A stretch of DNA of 37,590 nt from a virus. Of the stretch, positions 25,616 through 32,183 are shown piece after piece. Where the stretch lies: the IMG/VR virus record IMGVR_UViG_3300044673_000120, positions 1-37,590 of that record. One strand, given 5' to 3'. Both the position numbers and the translations under genes were made by a program. The notes beneath the pieces were generated by a model. It searched no databases. It was given only the letters and a program-made list of their open reading frames with translations, and was not told the DNA's origin. Numbering within the stretch: the stretch's first letter is position 1; every line of letters starts with the position of its first letter.

Positions 25616-25948
25616 CTAGTTAAAGTATGCTTCCCATGTGGGTAGCAATGATTTATCGTCGATGTAGAAATCTGCGTATACCTTCCGGCTTTTGCCCAGG
25701 TGTTTAAAAGGGTTGTCGGGAGTGCTTTCGTTCACTGCGTCAAATTCAAGGCCGTGAGACCTGCAAAACTCGACCGCTTCAGTGAGATACTTCCGATTCG
25801 GTAAGTCTTCACGGCACGTCCATAATATAATCTGGTTGCCGTTTTCTTTTAGCTTAAGGATCGCCTCAATTGCTCCAAACAATGGCTCACCAATTTCAGG
25901 GTAACAATCGGCAGCTATCGTACCGTCAAAGTCAATTGCTATAATCAT
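25616..25948 (-). CDS. HAD-family hydrolase, small
   Basis: 110 aa from the ATG at 25946-25948 (MIIAIDFDGTIAADCYPEIG). Motif I is DFDGT, with the nucleophile and acid Asp; motif II is the T of ILWTCRE; the last motif is DFYIDDK. There is almost no cap domain. Short HAD proteins like this in phages may act as phosphatases on nucleotides or nucleic acid ends. Substrate is unknown. It overlaps a small membrane-protein gene by 17 nt, which places it in the same transcript. Confidence 0.85.
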   Translation of the reverse strand: MIIAIDFDGTIAADCYPEIGEPLFGAIEAILKLKENGNQIILWTCREDLPNRKYLTEAVEFCRSHGLEFDAVNESTPDNPFKHLGKSRKVYADFYIDDKSLLPTWEAYFN

Positions 25949-26042
25949 TCTGTTCGTTTTTTTTACGGTGCGCACCATAGTTAAACATGAATACAATGGC
26001 ACAAAATGCCAGCCATGCAATAAATAGAAGGATTGCTTTCAT
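25932..26042 (-). CDS. 36-aa single-span membrane peptide
   Basis: A 36-codon frame begins at the ATG at 26040-26042, overlapping the previous stop as ATGA, and runs into the HAD gene. MKAILLFIAWLAFCAIVFMF is a hydrophobic helix, followed by a polar basic tail (HRKKNEQNDY). It could be a small membrane peptide. The junction geometry is the main support. Confidence 0.55.
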   Translation of the reverse strand: MKAILLFIAWLAFCAIVFMFNYGAHRKKNEQNDYSN

Positions 26043-26329
26043 GGCCAAAATATTTCTTCAGGTTCAAAAACCACTTCAACTAATAACCGGTCCTGGTCTC
26101 CTTCAGAGTTCTTATGCCAAACCTCAATTGTGGTATCGTTTGGTTTAACCAGTCGGTAACAGTTACCGGCAATCTGGGTATTGAGTCTTGGGAACTTATC
26201 GATACGAAGCTTGAAGACCCGTTCAAAATTTTCAAGATCGTCCCACAACTTACATATCTGGTGAGCCAAACCACGAACTTTCATATCGTTGGTTCCTCTG
26301 CTTCTTTGTTTGTCAGTCGCTTTTAGCAT
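26039..26329 (-). CDS. Hypothetical early protein
   Basis: 96 aa from the ATG at 26329, 10 nt after the previous stop. Other in-frame ATGs lie at 26371 and 26284. The centre is helical (LAHQICKLWDDLENFERVFK) and the end beta-rich and acidic (LLVEVVFEPEEIFWP). No motif recognised. It sits in the DGR downstream operon. Confidence 0.6.
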   Translation of the reverse strand: MLKATDKQRSRGTNDMKVRGLAHQICKLWDDLENFERVFKLRIDKFPRLNTQIAGNCYRLVKPNDTTIEVWHKNSEGDQDRLLVEVVFEPEEIFWP

Positions 26330-26339
26330 GGTGTTTGTT

Positions 26340-26645
26340 TTAAGTAAATTTAAATCGGTCGTTTTCTTCAATAATTGTAGTTAAGAAAGGGAAGCAGTCA
26401 GCCGGGACCTGTTTAATCGATTCGATCAGACCGGTTGATCCGGTAAAAAGAACGTGCCTTTTTTCTTCAATTGAAACCTCAAGGTGCAGGCACTTTTCAT
26501 CACCGCTTTTTTTGAAAACCTTTGAGTCTTCGAGCTTGAAGCGGTGAATCGTAATCTCCCGGTTTAGAACCTTCGAAATCTTTATTTTCTCGCCCTCAAA
26601 ACCGCGCTCCAGAGCTTTTATATTTAATTCGCTAAACCGCTTCAT
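26340..26645 (-). CDS. Small protein overlapping the DGR reverse transcriptase
   Basis: 101 aa, starting inside the last codons of the reverse transcriptase gene (14-nt overlap). It is lysine-rich with a beta-rich core and a conserved-looking end with HVLFTGSTGLIESIKQVP, FPFLTTI and a final FKFT. It does not look like the helical Avd accessory protein or an HRDC domain found in other DGRs. Similar proteins are, from memory, seen in Bacteroidota mobile elements without DGRs. Its translational coupling makes it a candidate accessory factor, perhaps nucleic acid binding, but this is inference. Confidence 0.6.
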   Translation of the reverse strand: MKRFSELNIKALERGFEGEKIKISKVLNREITIHRFKLEDSKVFKKSGDEKCLHLEVSIEEKRHVLFTGSTGLIESIKQVPADCFPFLTTIIEENDRFKFT

Positions 26646-27591
26646 GCAGTAATTTTTTCATTAGGTTTTTACTATTGCAATGTTTGGCCCAGCCGTTATA
26701 GCTGGCTATCGACTTTGCATTTCTATTTTTCTTCAGCATTCGTGCAAAATTCTTTTTGATTGTTTTTCGTAGAAGTGTGTGAGTGTGATAAAATACATAT
26801 CCAACAAAATCGACTCCCCGCATTTCGACCGGAAATACCTGATAATTTCCCTTAACTGTCAGCTTCAGGTTATCCTGAAGGTATGTAGTGATTTCAGCGC
26901 GTAATTGGTGTAAATAGGGCTTATTGTCGGAAAATATCACCAAATCGTCAGCATAGCGGAAATAGTAACGCACCTGCTTTTCTTCCTTGATCCAGTGATC
27001 GAAATAAGTGAGATAGAAATTTGCGAAATATTGGCTGAGATAGTTGCCAATCGGAAGCCCCGACGTGCTGTCTATGATCTCATCCAACAGCCACAACAGG
27101 TCATTGTCCTTAATTTTCCGGCGCAATAACCGCTTTAAGGTGGCATGATCGACCGATGGATAGAACTTCTTAACATCCAGCTTCAAACAATAGCTGGTGT
27201 TTTCAATATCATTTAAAGCCCGTTTAACTGCCTTTGCAGCGGCATGAATACCTTTTTTTTTGATACAGCTATATGTGTCAGCTGTAAAAGTTGAGACAAA
27301 CAGCGGTTCCAGCACATTCATTACAGCATGATGCAAGATCCGGTCGGGAAAATAAGGCAACCGGAAGATGATCCGCTCTTTCGGTTCGAGGATTGTGAAG
27401 GTTGTATATTCTGACGTGCGGTAGGTTCTACCCACCAACATTTCGTGCAGCTGCTGAATATTTGCCTCACGGTTCTGGTCGTGAGCAATTACTCCTGGTT
27501 GCTTCGACTTCCCTTTCCGGGCAATTGAGTCTGCCAGTTCAAGGTTCTCAATGCTATAGATGCGCTCATACAGGTTGTTGAATCTTTTCAT
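26632..27591 (-). CDS. DGR reverse transcriptase
   Basis: 319 aa. Catalytic motifs: LKLDVKKFYPSVDH (136-149) with the first Asp, LPIGNYLSQYFANFYL (179-194), and YADD (213-216) with the paired Asp. The IGxxxSQ motif is the DGR signature that replaces QGxxxSP of group II intron enzymes. No maturase or nuclease domain follows, and the length is normal for DGR enzymes. It copies the template RNA with errors at adenines, and the cDNA replaces the variable regions of the target genes. The template repeat lies 109 nt upstream on the same strand. Confidence 0.95.
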   Translation of the reverse strand: MKRFNNLYERIYSIENLELADSIARKGKSKQPGVIAHDQNREANIQQLHEMLVGRTYRTSEYTTFTILEPKERIIFRLPYFPDRILHHAVMNVLEPLFVSTFTADTYSCIKKKGIHAAAKAVKRALNDIENTSYCLKLDVKKFYPSVDHATLKRLLRRKIKDNDLLWLLDEIIDSTSGLPIGNYLSQYFANFYLTYFDHWIKEEKQVRYYFRYADDLVIFSDNKPYLHQLRAEITTYLQDNLKLTVKGNYQVFPVEMRGVDFVGYVFYHTHTLLRKTIKKNFARMLKKNRNAKSIASYNGWAKHCNSKNLMKKLLHEAV

Positions 27592-27700
27592 TTTGCCTTT
27601 GCTTTTTAAAGATCGTTTTCCCTACCAATTGGCGGGTACCAACGCCCTTGAAAGTGATTTGTTTTTTGCCGTGCGGGCAAGGTTTATGCTGCGAAAAAAA

Positions 27701-27780
27701 CATAGGTGCGAACTGACATTCGTATTCTCGTAGTTGTAATTCGAATTCGAGTTCGAAAAACTGGAACCTGAAGACAAAAC
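27701..27780 (-). repeat. DGR template repeat (TR)
   Basis: Aligned by hand to the two variable regions over 78 positions (27701-27778): 15 differences to VR1 and 18 to VR2, each at one of the 21 T positions on the + strand, i.e. A in the coding sense; the other 57 positions are identical in all three. Read in the VR frame it has AAC, AAT and TAC codons at most variable sites. The 109 nt between TR and the reverse transcriptase can form small hairpins (TTGCC/GGCAA near 27666-27680; GGCG/CGCC near 27631-27647) and corresponds to the spacer part of the template RNA in the BPP-1 system. Confidence 0.95.
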
Positions 27781-27812
27781 TGACAGCACATGCAGCATAC
27801 AACCGTATTTAT

Positions 27813-28229
27813 TTATTCTGAATACAAAAAGTAATCGACGTACTCTGCCTCAAATTGCTCGGCGATGTATCTGGCCTTTTCCGATGAATCGGTGCAAAGG
27901 CGCGAACCGACAGTCGTAATCTCGCAGTGGTAACCCGAACCCGAGCGCGAAAAACCGGAACCCGAAGACAAAACCCCAAACCAGGGGAACCATTTCTTTT
28001 GATCATCATTGCTCCAATCGGGCACCCAGCCATTATTGATTGCTTTATAGATGACCATTAATTTATAGGCTGAAATGAGCGGTTTATGCAAATCGGCGTC
28101 CATTAATAATGATACGTCCGGAAGTGTGGTTGTAATACGAATTGCCTTACAGGCGTCTTCGAAAGTTTTGATTGTTCTGAAATCAAACTTTACAGCTTCA
28201 TCCTTTTCATTTTTGTTTTTTGTTGTCAT
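27813..28229 (-). CDS. DGR-diversified target protein 1
   Basis: 138 aa, no signal peptide or membrane segment. The N-terminal part is helical (IKTFEDACKAIRI about 20-32; AYKLMVIYKAINNGWVPDW about 54-72), then a Trp-rich strand (KKWFPWF), the variable region (about 86-112, SSGSGF...VGSRLC) and a final helix (ARYIAEQFEAEYVDYF). It is a homologue of the neighbouring target gene and starts 4 nt after it. The Gly/Ser-framed variable loop before GSRLC looks like a compact ligand-binding fold, as in C-type-lectin DGR targets, but the fold is not proven. It ends 33 nt before the template repeat. Confidence 0.88.
   Translation of the reverse strand: MTTKNKNEKDEAVKFDFRTIKTFEDACKAIRITTTLPDVSLLMDADLHKPLISAYKLMVIYKAINNGWVPDWSNDDQKKWFPWFGVLSSGSGFSRSGSGYHCEITTVGSRLCTDSSEKARYIAEQFEAEYVDYFLYSE
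27895..27974 (-). repeat. DGR variable region 1 (VR1)
   Basis: Matches the template repeat without gaps; all 15 differences lie at template adenines (coding sense). The last coding stretch, GTC GGT TCG CGC CTT TG, is the same in both VRs and differs from the template at three adenines, the pattern expected for the IMH (VR) against IMH* (TR) homing signal. Confidence 0.93.
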
Positions 28230-28233
28230 TTTT

Positions 28234-28698
28234 TTACTCTTGAATGGTTAAAAATTGTTTGTATAAATCACTGAATTGCTTTGCAGCATAGTTGCTCTTT
28301 GCCTCAGACTCGAAGCAAAGGCGCGAACCGACAAACGTACCCACGTAGCGGTAACCCGAAAGCGAGAACGAAAAACCGGAACCCGAAGACAAATTAAACC
28401 ACGGCCAGTACTTTGGCTGGCTGCTATTGGTCCAATCTGGAACCCAGCCCTGGTTAATTGCTTTGATTACAATCTTTAGCTTTTTATAAGCGACTTCATC
28501 CGGGGTGTCATTTTGATTGTACACAGTTGCCGGATGAACGCCCAATTCATCACAAGCATCTTCGAAAGTTTTAATATCCTCAAAGCTTCGTTTCTTGAAT
28601 AAGTCTTTACCGAAGTTTTCCTCCAGTAGCTCTCTAAACCAATCCGGTGAATCCGGATAGATCTTTTTTGCTGTTGATTTTTGAAGTGTTAAACTCAT
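28234..28698 (-). CDS. DGR-diversified target protein 2
   Basis: 154 aa, homologous to target 1 with about 20 more residues at the N-terminus (MSLTLQKSTAKKIYPDSPDW). Shared landmarks are DIKTFEDACDELGV (about 41-54), IVIKAINQGWVPDW (76-89), YWPWF (97-101), the variable region (about 103-128) and a final helix NYAAKQFSDLYKQFL. No signal peptide. The pair probably arose by duplication, and the second VR shows more divergence from the template than the first. Role unknown; it is not a tail fibre by sequence or place. Confidence 0.88.
   Translation of the reverse strand: MSLTLQKSTAKKIYPDSPDWFRELLEENFGKDLFKKRSFEDIKTFEDACDELGVHPATVYNQNDTPDEVAYKKLKIVIKAINQGWVPDWTNSSQPKYWPWFNLSSGSGFSFSLSGYRYVGTFVGSRLCFESEAKSNYAAKQFSDLYKQFLTIQE
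28316..28393 (-). repeat. DGR variable region 2 (VR2)
   Basis: Aligns without gaps to the template over 78 positions with 18 differences, all at template adenines (coding sense). At eight of these positions VR1 carries the same change; several of those lie near the two borders, the rest of the changes differ between the VRs. Confidence 0.93.
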
Positions 28699-28716
28699 AA
28701 TTTTGATTTAATGATA

Positions 28717-28902
28717 TTAGAATAATGTTGGCTGTTTTGCATCTGCAACGACCGGTTTAACCGGCTGCTGATTGTTTGAGAGAATATCGTCGATTTCGCT
28801 TTCAGCTTTCTTGCACTCCATGAGAATGTATTTGTCGCGGCCACGGAAGTATTCTTTCTGAAGCCTTCGCATTTCGGCAACTTTGGCGGTGAAATCTTCC
28901 AT
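28717..28902 (-). CDS. Small charged phage protein
   Basis: 61 aa from the ATG at 28902 (MEDFTAKVAEMRRLQKEYFR); a start 12 codons upstream would overlap the previous gene. Helical and charged, with an RRLQKEYFRGRDK motif that I associate with small Bacteroidota phage proteins. It ends with KQPTLF, possibly a sliding-clamp-binding-like tail, though this is weak. It starts next to the preceding gene's stop and leads into the DGR targets. Confidence 0.65.
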   Translation of the reverse strand: MEDFTAKVAEMRRLQKEYFRGRDKYILMECKKAESEIDDILSNNQQPVKPVVADAKQPTLF

Positions 28903-28903
28903 A

Positions 28904-29095
28904 TTATTCGCGTTTATACATTTGTGGGCCTTGCTCAATTAAGAAGTCAATTTTCTGATCGGCTTCTGATTGGGTAGCGTAAATAGCCCCCGACCCGAAT
29001 GACTTCCATCCACCGGCTCCGGAGTTGGTTTTCTTAGCGATTCGCCATTTCGACTTTTTACCGTCGTACTGTGAACGCAATACTTCCTTTTCCAT
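28904..29095 (-). CDS. Small hypothetical protein
   Basis: 63 aa from the ATG at 29093-29095 (MEKEVLRSQYDGKKSKWRIA), just after the DUF4494 stop. It has a Gly/Ser-rich middle (SGAGGWKSFGSG) and an acidic helical end. No family recognised. Part of the early operon by spacing. Confidence 0.65.
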   Translation of the reverse strand: MEKEVLRSQYDGKKSKWRIAKKTNSGAGGWKSFGSGAIYATQSEADQKIDFLIEQGPQMYKRE

Positions 29096-29096
29096 C

Positions 29097-29540
29097 TTAT
29101 TCGCCTTTATCTGATTCGAAGTATGGGAACACGTCAACGATGTTGCTGACTGAGAGAGAGGTAATTTCGAACGGCACCAGGATATAACTCAATCCGGTTT
29201 CAAAGGCTTTTAAAGCGTGTTTAAAGTCCTGAGCCTCGATCAGGAACGATTCGTTGATCTTCTTTTCTTTTCCGGCTTTTTCGTCAATCGCAACAATGCT
29301 GATTTTGCCCGTGTAGAAACATCCGCCAACTTCATTCGGGAAGATCTCGACGATGTTTGTTTGAGTAATTTGTTTAACGACAAACTCACCGCGAACCATT
29401 GTTGCCACTTGTGAAATAATGCGAGCTTCAGCATCGGCATAAGTTACCGCATCAATCAGGTAGGCTTCGCTAACTTTGCGTTCCCTCCCGTCATCGTCAA
29501 TCTTAAGGTAATTGACTACACATTTAAACCATTTTTGCAT
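29097..29540 (-). CDS. DUF4494-type protein
   Basis: 147 aa from the ATG at 29538-29540 (MQKWFKCVVNYLKIDDDGRE). Two repeats of the same half-domain are visible: FKCVVNYLK...SEAYLIDAVTYADAEARI and YTGKISIVA...NESFLIEAQDFKHALKAF, each followed by a VxIFP/VDVFPYF ending. This is the DUF4494 plan, found across Bacteroidota chromosomes and phages. Biochemical function unknown. Confidence 0.85.
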   Translation of the reverse strand: MQKWFKCVVNYLKIDDDGRERKVSEAYLIDAVTYADAEARIISQVATMVRGEFVVKQITQTNIVEIFPNEVGGCFYTGKISIVAIDEKAGKEKKINESFLIEAQDFKHALKAFETGLSYILVPFEITSLSVSNIVDVFPYFESDKGE

Positions 29541-29578
29541 AATAGGAATTGTTTGTTGTTTCTGGCTTATGCCATTGG

Positions 29579-29608
29579 GGAGCATGAGGCGTTAAAACCT
29601 CATACTCC
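29579..29608. other. Hairpin between DUF3164 and DUF4494 genes
   Basis: GGAGCATGAGG (29579-29589) pairs with CCTCATACTCC (29598-29608) over 11 positions with one wobble or mismatch. No T run follows. A related CATGAGG word recurs at about 29633. It may control translation or mRNA decay between the two genes. Confidence 0.45.
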
Positions 29609-29640
29609 TTTGCCCTAATTACTTCGTTCAGGCATGAGGC

Positions 29641-29769
29641 TTATCTTGCAGCCACCCGTGTTCCCTTTTCTTCAGAGACCAATATTGCCCGTTTAACGTC
29701 TGGGCACACCGACCGCACCTCAAAGCCGGTTAAAGCTTGGTTCCAGTTTAGTCCAAACTCCAAGGGCAT
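29641..29769 (-). CDS. Possible 42-aa protein
   Basis: A frame from the ATG at 29767-29769 begins inside the end of the DUF3164 gene and continues past it (MPLEFGLNWNQALTGFEVRS). The part beyond the DUF3164 stop looks coding (VCPDVKRAILVSEEKG). Support is limited to composition and the filled gap. Confidence 0.3.
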   Translation of the reverse strand: MPLEFGLNWNQALTGFEVRSVCPDVKRAILVSEEKGTRVAAR

Positions 29770-30391
29770 TCTTTTGCCAGAAGTAAAAGTTTGTCGCGGT
29801 AGTTTCAACCAGGTGCGATTCGCGGAAGAGTGCCATGATTGCCGAATAGTCCGGATCGTTGAAGTTCTCTTCCAGATCGTATAATTTTGAGATCGACTTA
29901 TAATCCAGGTCACCGTATTTGTTGCGCTCAATCAAGGTCATTGCCAGCTGGTACATTGGGTCCTCAGTTCCTTTTTCTTTTGATCCGATCCATGCGCGTA
30001 GGAATTCGATCAGGCGCGAGGCGGCCACATCAGCGCGTTCGTCAAACTTCTTAACCTTATTGGTTTTTACTTCAATCTTGAAGTTTTCTTCCTGAAGGGT
30101 ATAACTCATTTGTCCCTCGATCCGGAGCATTCCGTATTCCTTCATTACCTCATAAAAGGCTTCTGTTTCTTCGCTCACAAAGGCGAACAGCCCCATTACG
30201 TCAGAGGTTACCTGTCTAACCTTTTGCTCAATGTGCAGAACTACGTCGGCGCGTATTCCTTCATAAGCGGCACGCCTGTTCATCTTATTCGTGTGCTCTT
30301 CCGCCCGCTTTTGTTCCAATAGGGCTTCCAGTTCGGCAGCCGATACCTGTGATAAATCGATTGTTTGTTTTGTTGCTGATGCAGTTTCCAT
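29720..30391 (-). CDS. DUF3164 Mu-like phage protein
   Basis: 223 aa. After an N-terminal helical stretch it has the features of DUF3164: MSYTLQEENFKIEVKTNKVK (about 95-114, the substrate-like strand pair), RLIEFLRAWIGS and the end FYFWQKNALGVWTKLE. The family is found in early regions of Mu-like phages; function unknown, possibly DNA related. Position between a small helical protein and DUF4494 fits this. Confidence 0.85.
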   Translation of the reverse strand: METASATKQTIDLSQVSAAELEALLEQKRAEEHTNKMNRRAAYEGIRADVVLHIEQKVRQVTSDVMGLFAFVSEETEAFYEVMKEYGMLRIEGQMSYTLQEENFKIEVKTNKVKKFDERADVAASRLIEFLRAWIGSKEKGTEDPMYQLAMTLIERNKYGDLDYKSISKLYDLEENFNDPDYSAIMALFRESHLVETTATNFYFWQKNALGVWTKLEPSFNRL

Positions 30392-30401
30392 TTTTAATTA
30401 T

Positions 30402-30626
30402 TTATTGATTAATTACTGTTAATGATTCTTTTTCGTCTAGTTTGGCAAGTTCCCGTTTGGCATTGATGCACATGTAGTTGTTAAAAGTTGATGCACACAT
30501 GTGATATTGCTTTTCGATCAGGTTTTCAAAAATCCACTTTTGAGATTTGCCGTGCTTTTTTTCTTCCTTCACGATTTTTTGTATTTCTAGGACCCTTTCA
30601 AGAAAATGCCGCCGGTTGTATGCCAT
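30402..30626 (-). CDS. Small phage protein
   Basis: 74 aa, basic and helical: MAYNRRHFLERVLEIQKIVK, then KWIFENLIEKQYHMCASTFN, which could be a winged- or helix-turn-helix segment. Proteins of this look recur in Bacteroidota Mu-like prophages. It lies 10 nt upstream of DUF3164. Role unknown. Confidence 0.7.
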   Translation of the reverse strand: MAYNRRHFLERVLEIQKIVKEEKKHGKSQKWIFENLIEKQYHMCASTFNNYMCINAKRELAKLDEKESLTVINQ

Positions 30627-30640
30627 AGGTTATTTGTTAG

Positions 30641-30660
30641 AGACACGATTAATCGCGTCT
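30641..30660. repeat. Palindrome AGACACGATTAATCGCGTCT
   Basis: A 20-bp near-perfect palindrome with core CGATTAATCG, in a 39-nt gap between the GemA-like gene and the next. It resembles extragenic palindromes of the form GAGACGCGATTAATCGCGTCTC that recur in Bacteroidota chromosomes (from memory), so it may be a host-type repeat within the phage. Confidence 0.5.
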
Positions 30661-30665
30661 GTACA

Positions 30666-31112
30666 TTAGTTTAGAAATGATAGTATTTCAAGTTCTTCAG
30701 CGGCCAACTCGTTGACAGCCTTAAAATCCTTTTGCTTATTTAAAAAGGTGTGATAGATATTCCGTAGGCGCTCGGCAGGGATATCGTTAAACCTCCGGTG
30801 GCCGGTTGCACGACATGCAATTGCTTTGATGCGCTGCGCGTCAGACTCCTGACTGATTGTTGCCAGCCAACCGCCGATTGAGGCCATAACTTGCTTTCTT
30901 AATTTATCCAGGACAGGAGCTTTCGGGGTATTGTCCTTTTCAAGGGCCGCACACAGTTCGGTAAGCTCGTCGACCGAAAGATCTAGTGAACTTCTAACGC
31001 CGTAGGATTCCATAATAGCGGCTTTGTCCTCTTTTCCAAGACCTAGCTTGGTGGCCAGCGTATGATATCGCTTAACCAGGAGAGCGTGTTGTAAGTCGGT
31101 TGTTGTTTTCAT
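30666..31112 (-). CDS. GemA/gp16-like regulatory protein
   Basis: 148 aa from the ATG at 31110-31112 (MKTTTDLQHALLVKRYHTLA). LVKRYHTLATKLGLGKEDKA and the late block IKAIACRATGHRRFNDIPAE, ending in IYHTFLNKQKDF, match the organisation of the GemA/gp16 family of Mu-like phages. GemA in Mu affects host gene expression and DNA topology. Start chosen by spacing to the ATPase stop. Confidence 0.75.
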   Translation of the reverse strand: MKTTTDLQHALLVKRYHTLATKLGLGKEDKAAIMESYGVRSSLDLSVDELTELCAALEKDNTPKAPVLDKLRKQVMASIGGWLATISQESDAQRIKAIACRATGHRRFNDIPAERLRNIYHTFLNKQKDFKAVNELAAEELEILSFLN

Positions 31113-31125
31113 ATTTTTCAATTTT

Positions 31126-31749
31126 TTAATTATCACCCCAGTACATTTCACTCATTTCGTCGTTGATCTCAATCGAACCGCCCTCGGAGAAACGGCTAAC
31201 AACAAAAGCTTTTAAGCCCTTAACCGTGATAATTACCTTAGCCAGCTTGGAGGCCATTCGGGCACATGCCGGATAGGGTAATTTTCGCTCTTCGTGCGCG
31301 ACGAAAATGATCAGTTTTTTAGGGAACGAGTTGATAAAATCACGGACGGCCATTGCTTTGAATTCATCAGGGTATATGGTCATGTTGTCGATGATTATAA
31401 TGTTTGCCGATTTTGGCTTTGAGAACTTTTCGATAATTTCTTCGAGGCTTAAATACTCGTCAAAAAGTATCTTATCAGATGCGTTTATTCCGGCTCTTTC
31501 ACATGCTTTCCGGAAGCTTAGATCCGTTCCTTCCTCTGCGCTGATGTAGGCAACCTTATCGTAATATGCCATTGCCTTTGCCAGTTGGAGCGTGAACCAT
31601 GTTTTTCCGTTTTTCTCAGAGCCAAAAATCAGCCAGCATCCTTTCATTTCAGCCTCTCCAATCGCTTTGGTTAGTAGCTCGCTATCTAAGCGGACTGTTT
31701 TGCCTATGCGCTTTTCGAAAAGGTTGCGGGCGGTAAGAGATCGCGTCAT
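31126..31749 (-). CDS. RecA-like P-loop ATPase
   Basis: 207 aa. Walker A GSEKNGKT (about 43-50), an acidic follow-up VAYISAEEG and Walker B NIIIIDNM place it in the RecA/RadA/DnaB-like AAA_25 group. IFVAHEERKLP near 148-158 could be the sensor strand. No DNA-binding N-terminal domain. It probably works in phage replication or recombination alongside MuA/MuB. A second ATPase in the early operon of a Mu-like phage. Confidence 0.78.
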   Translation of the reverse strand: MTRSLTARNLFEKRIGKTVRLDSELLTKAIGEAEMKGCWLIFGSEKNGKTWFTLQLAKAMAYYDKVAYISAEEGTDLSFRKACERAGINASDKILFDEYLSLEEIIEKFSKPKSANIIIIDNMTIYPDEFKAMAVRDFINSFPKKLIIFVAHEERKLPYPACARMASKLAKVIITVKGLKAFVVSRFSEGGSIEINDEMSEMYWGDN

Positions 31750-31752
31750 GCG

Positions 31753-31953
31753 CTAGATGTTTTCAGTCAGTTCACAAATAGAATCGTTTAGTTGGTTGAG
31801 CATTTCGCTGAGCCGTTCGGTTTCTTCGAGGTATTTTACTTTCTCCGATGCCTGCCACGATTTTGCACGTGCTGCATAAAATTTCTCGCGGCTCTCAACT
31901 TCCTTTTCAATATCTGCGATTAGCTCTTTTGCTTTTTGGATTATTCGTTTCAT
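31753..31953 (-). CDS. Small coiled-coil protein
   Basis: 66 aa, mostly one charged helix (IQKAKELIADIEKEVESREK, then VKYLEETERLSEMLNQLND). Its ATG overlaps the previous gene's stop by 4 nt (ATGA). No family recognised. Confidence 0.65.
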   Translation of the reverse strand: MKRIIQKAKELIADIEKEVESREKFYAARAKSWQASEKVKYLEETERLSEMLNQLNDSICELTENI

Positions 31954-32183
31954 GCTGCCTCCTTTAATTGTTCAATTTTTTCAATTGCGTAATTCAATGT
32001 CATTGGTTCATCTGATTGGGTTAAGAATCTTGGTTTTTCCCCTATCATTATTGAACTGTCGACAACCCAACATCCAACCCATACAGACGACTGAAATGGA
32101 CCGCAATCAACCACGTTGTTTTCTTCATCAATAGTCCACCAAAGGAAATCCTGTCCACGATCTTCAAAATGTATCTTTTTCAT
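31950..32183 (-). CDS. Small hypothetical early protein
   Basis: 77 aa, rich in Trp and Asp, beta-like: FEDRGQDFLWWTIDEENNVV and VWVGCWVVDSSIMIG. It overlaps both neighbours by 4 nt, so it is translated with MuB. It could be a small single-domain fold. Function unknown. Confidence 0.7.
   Translation of the reverse strand: MKKIHFEDRGQDFLWWTIDEENNVVDCGPFQSSVWVGCWVVDSSIMIGEKPRFLTQSDEPMTLNYAIEKIEQLKEAA

Noticed and set aside
27566-27802. 78-codon frame running through the template repeat
   Set aside because: It overlaps the reverse transcriptase start and the template repeat, has no protein-like composition, and the template is expected to be a noncoding RNA.
27895-28393. Simple duplication of the target genes as the source of the repeats
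   Set aside because: Ordinary divergence would not restrict all differences from the template to adenine positions in two copies.
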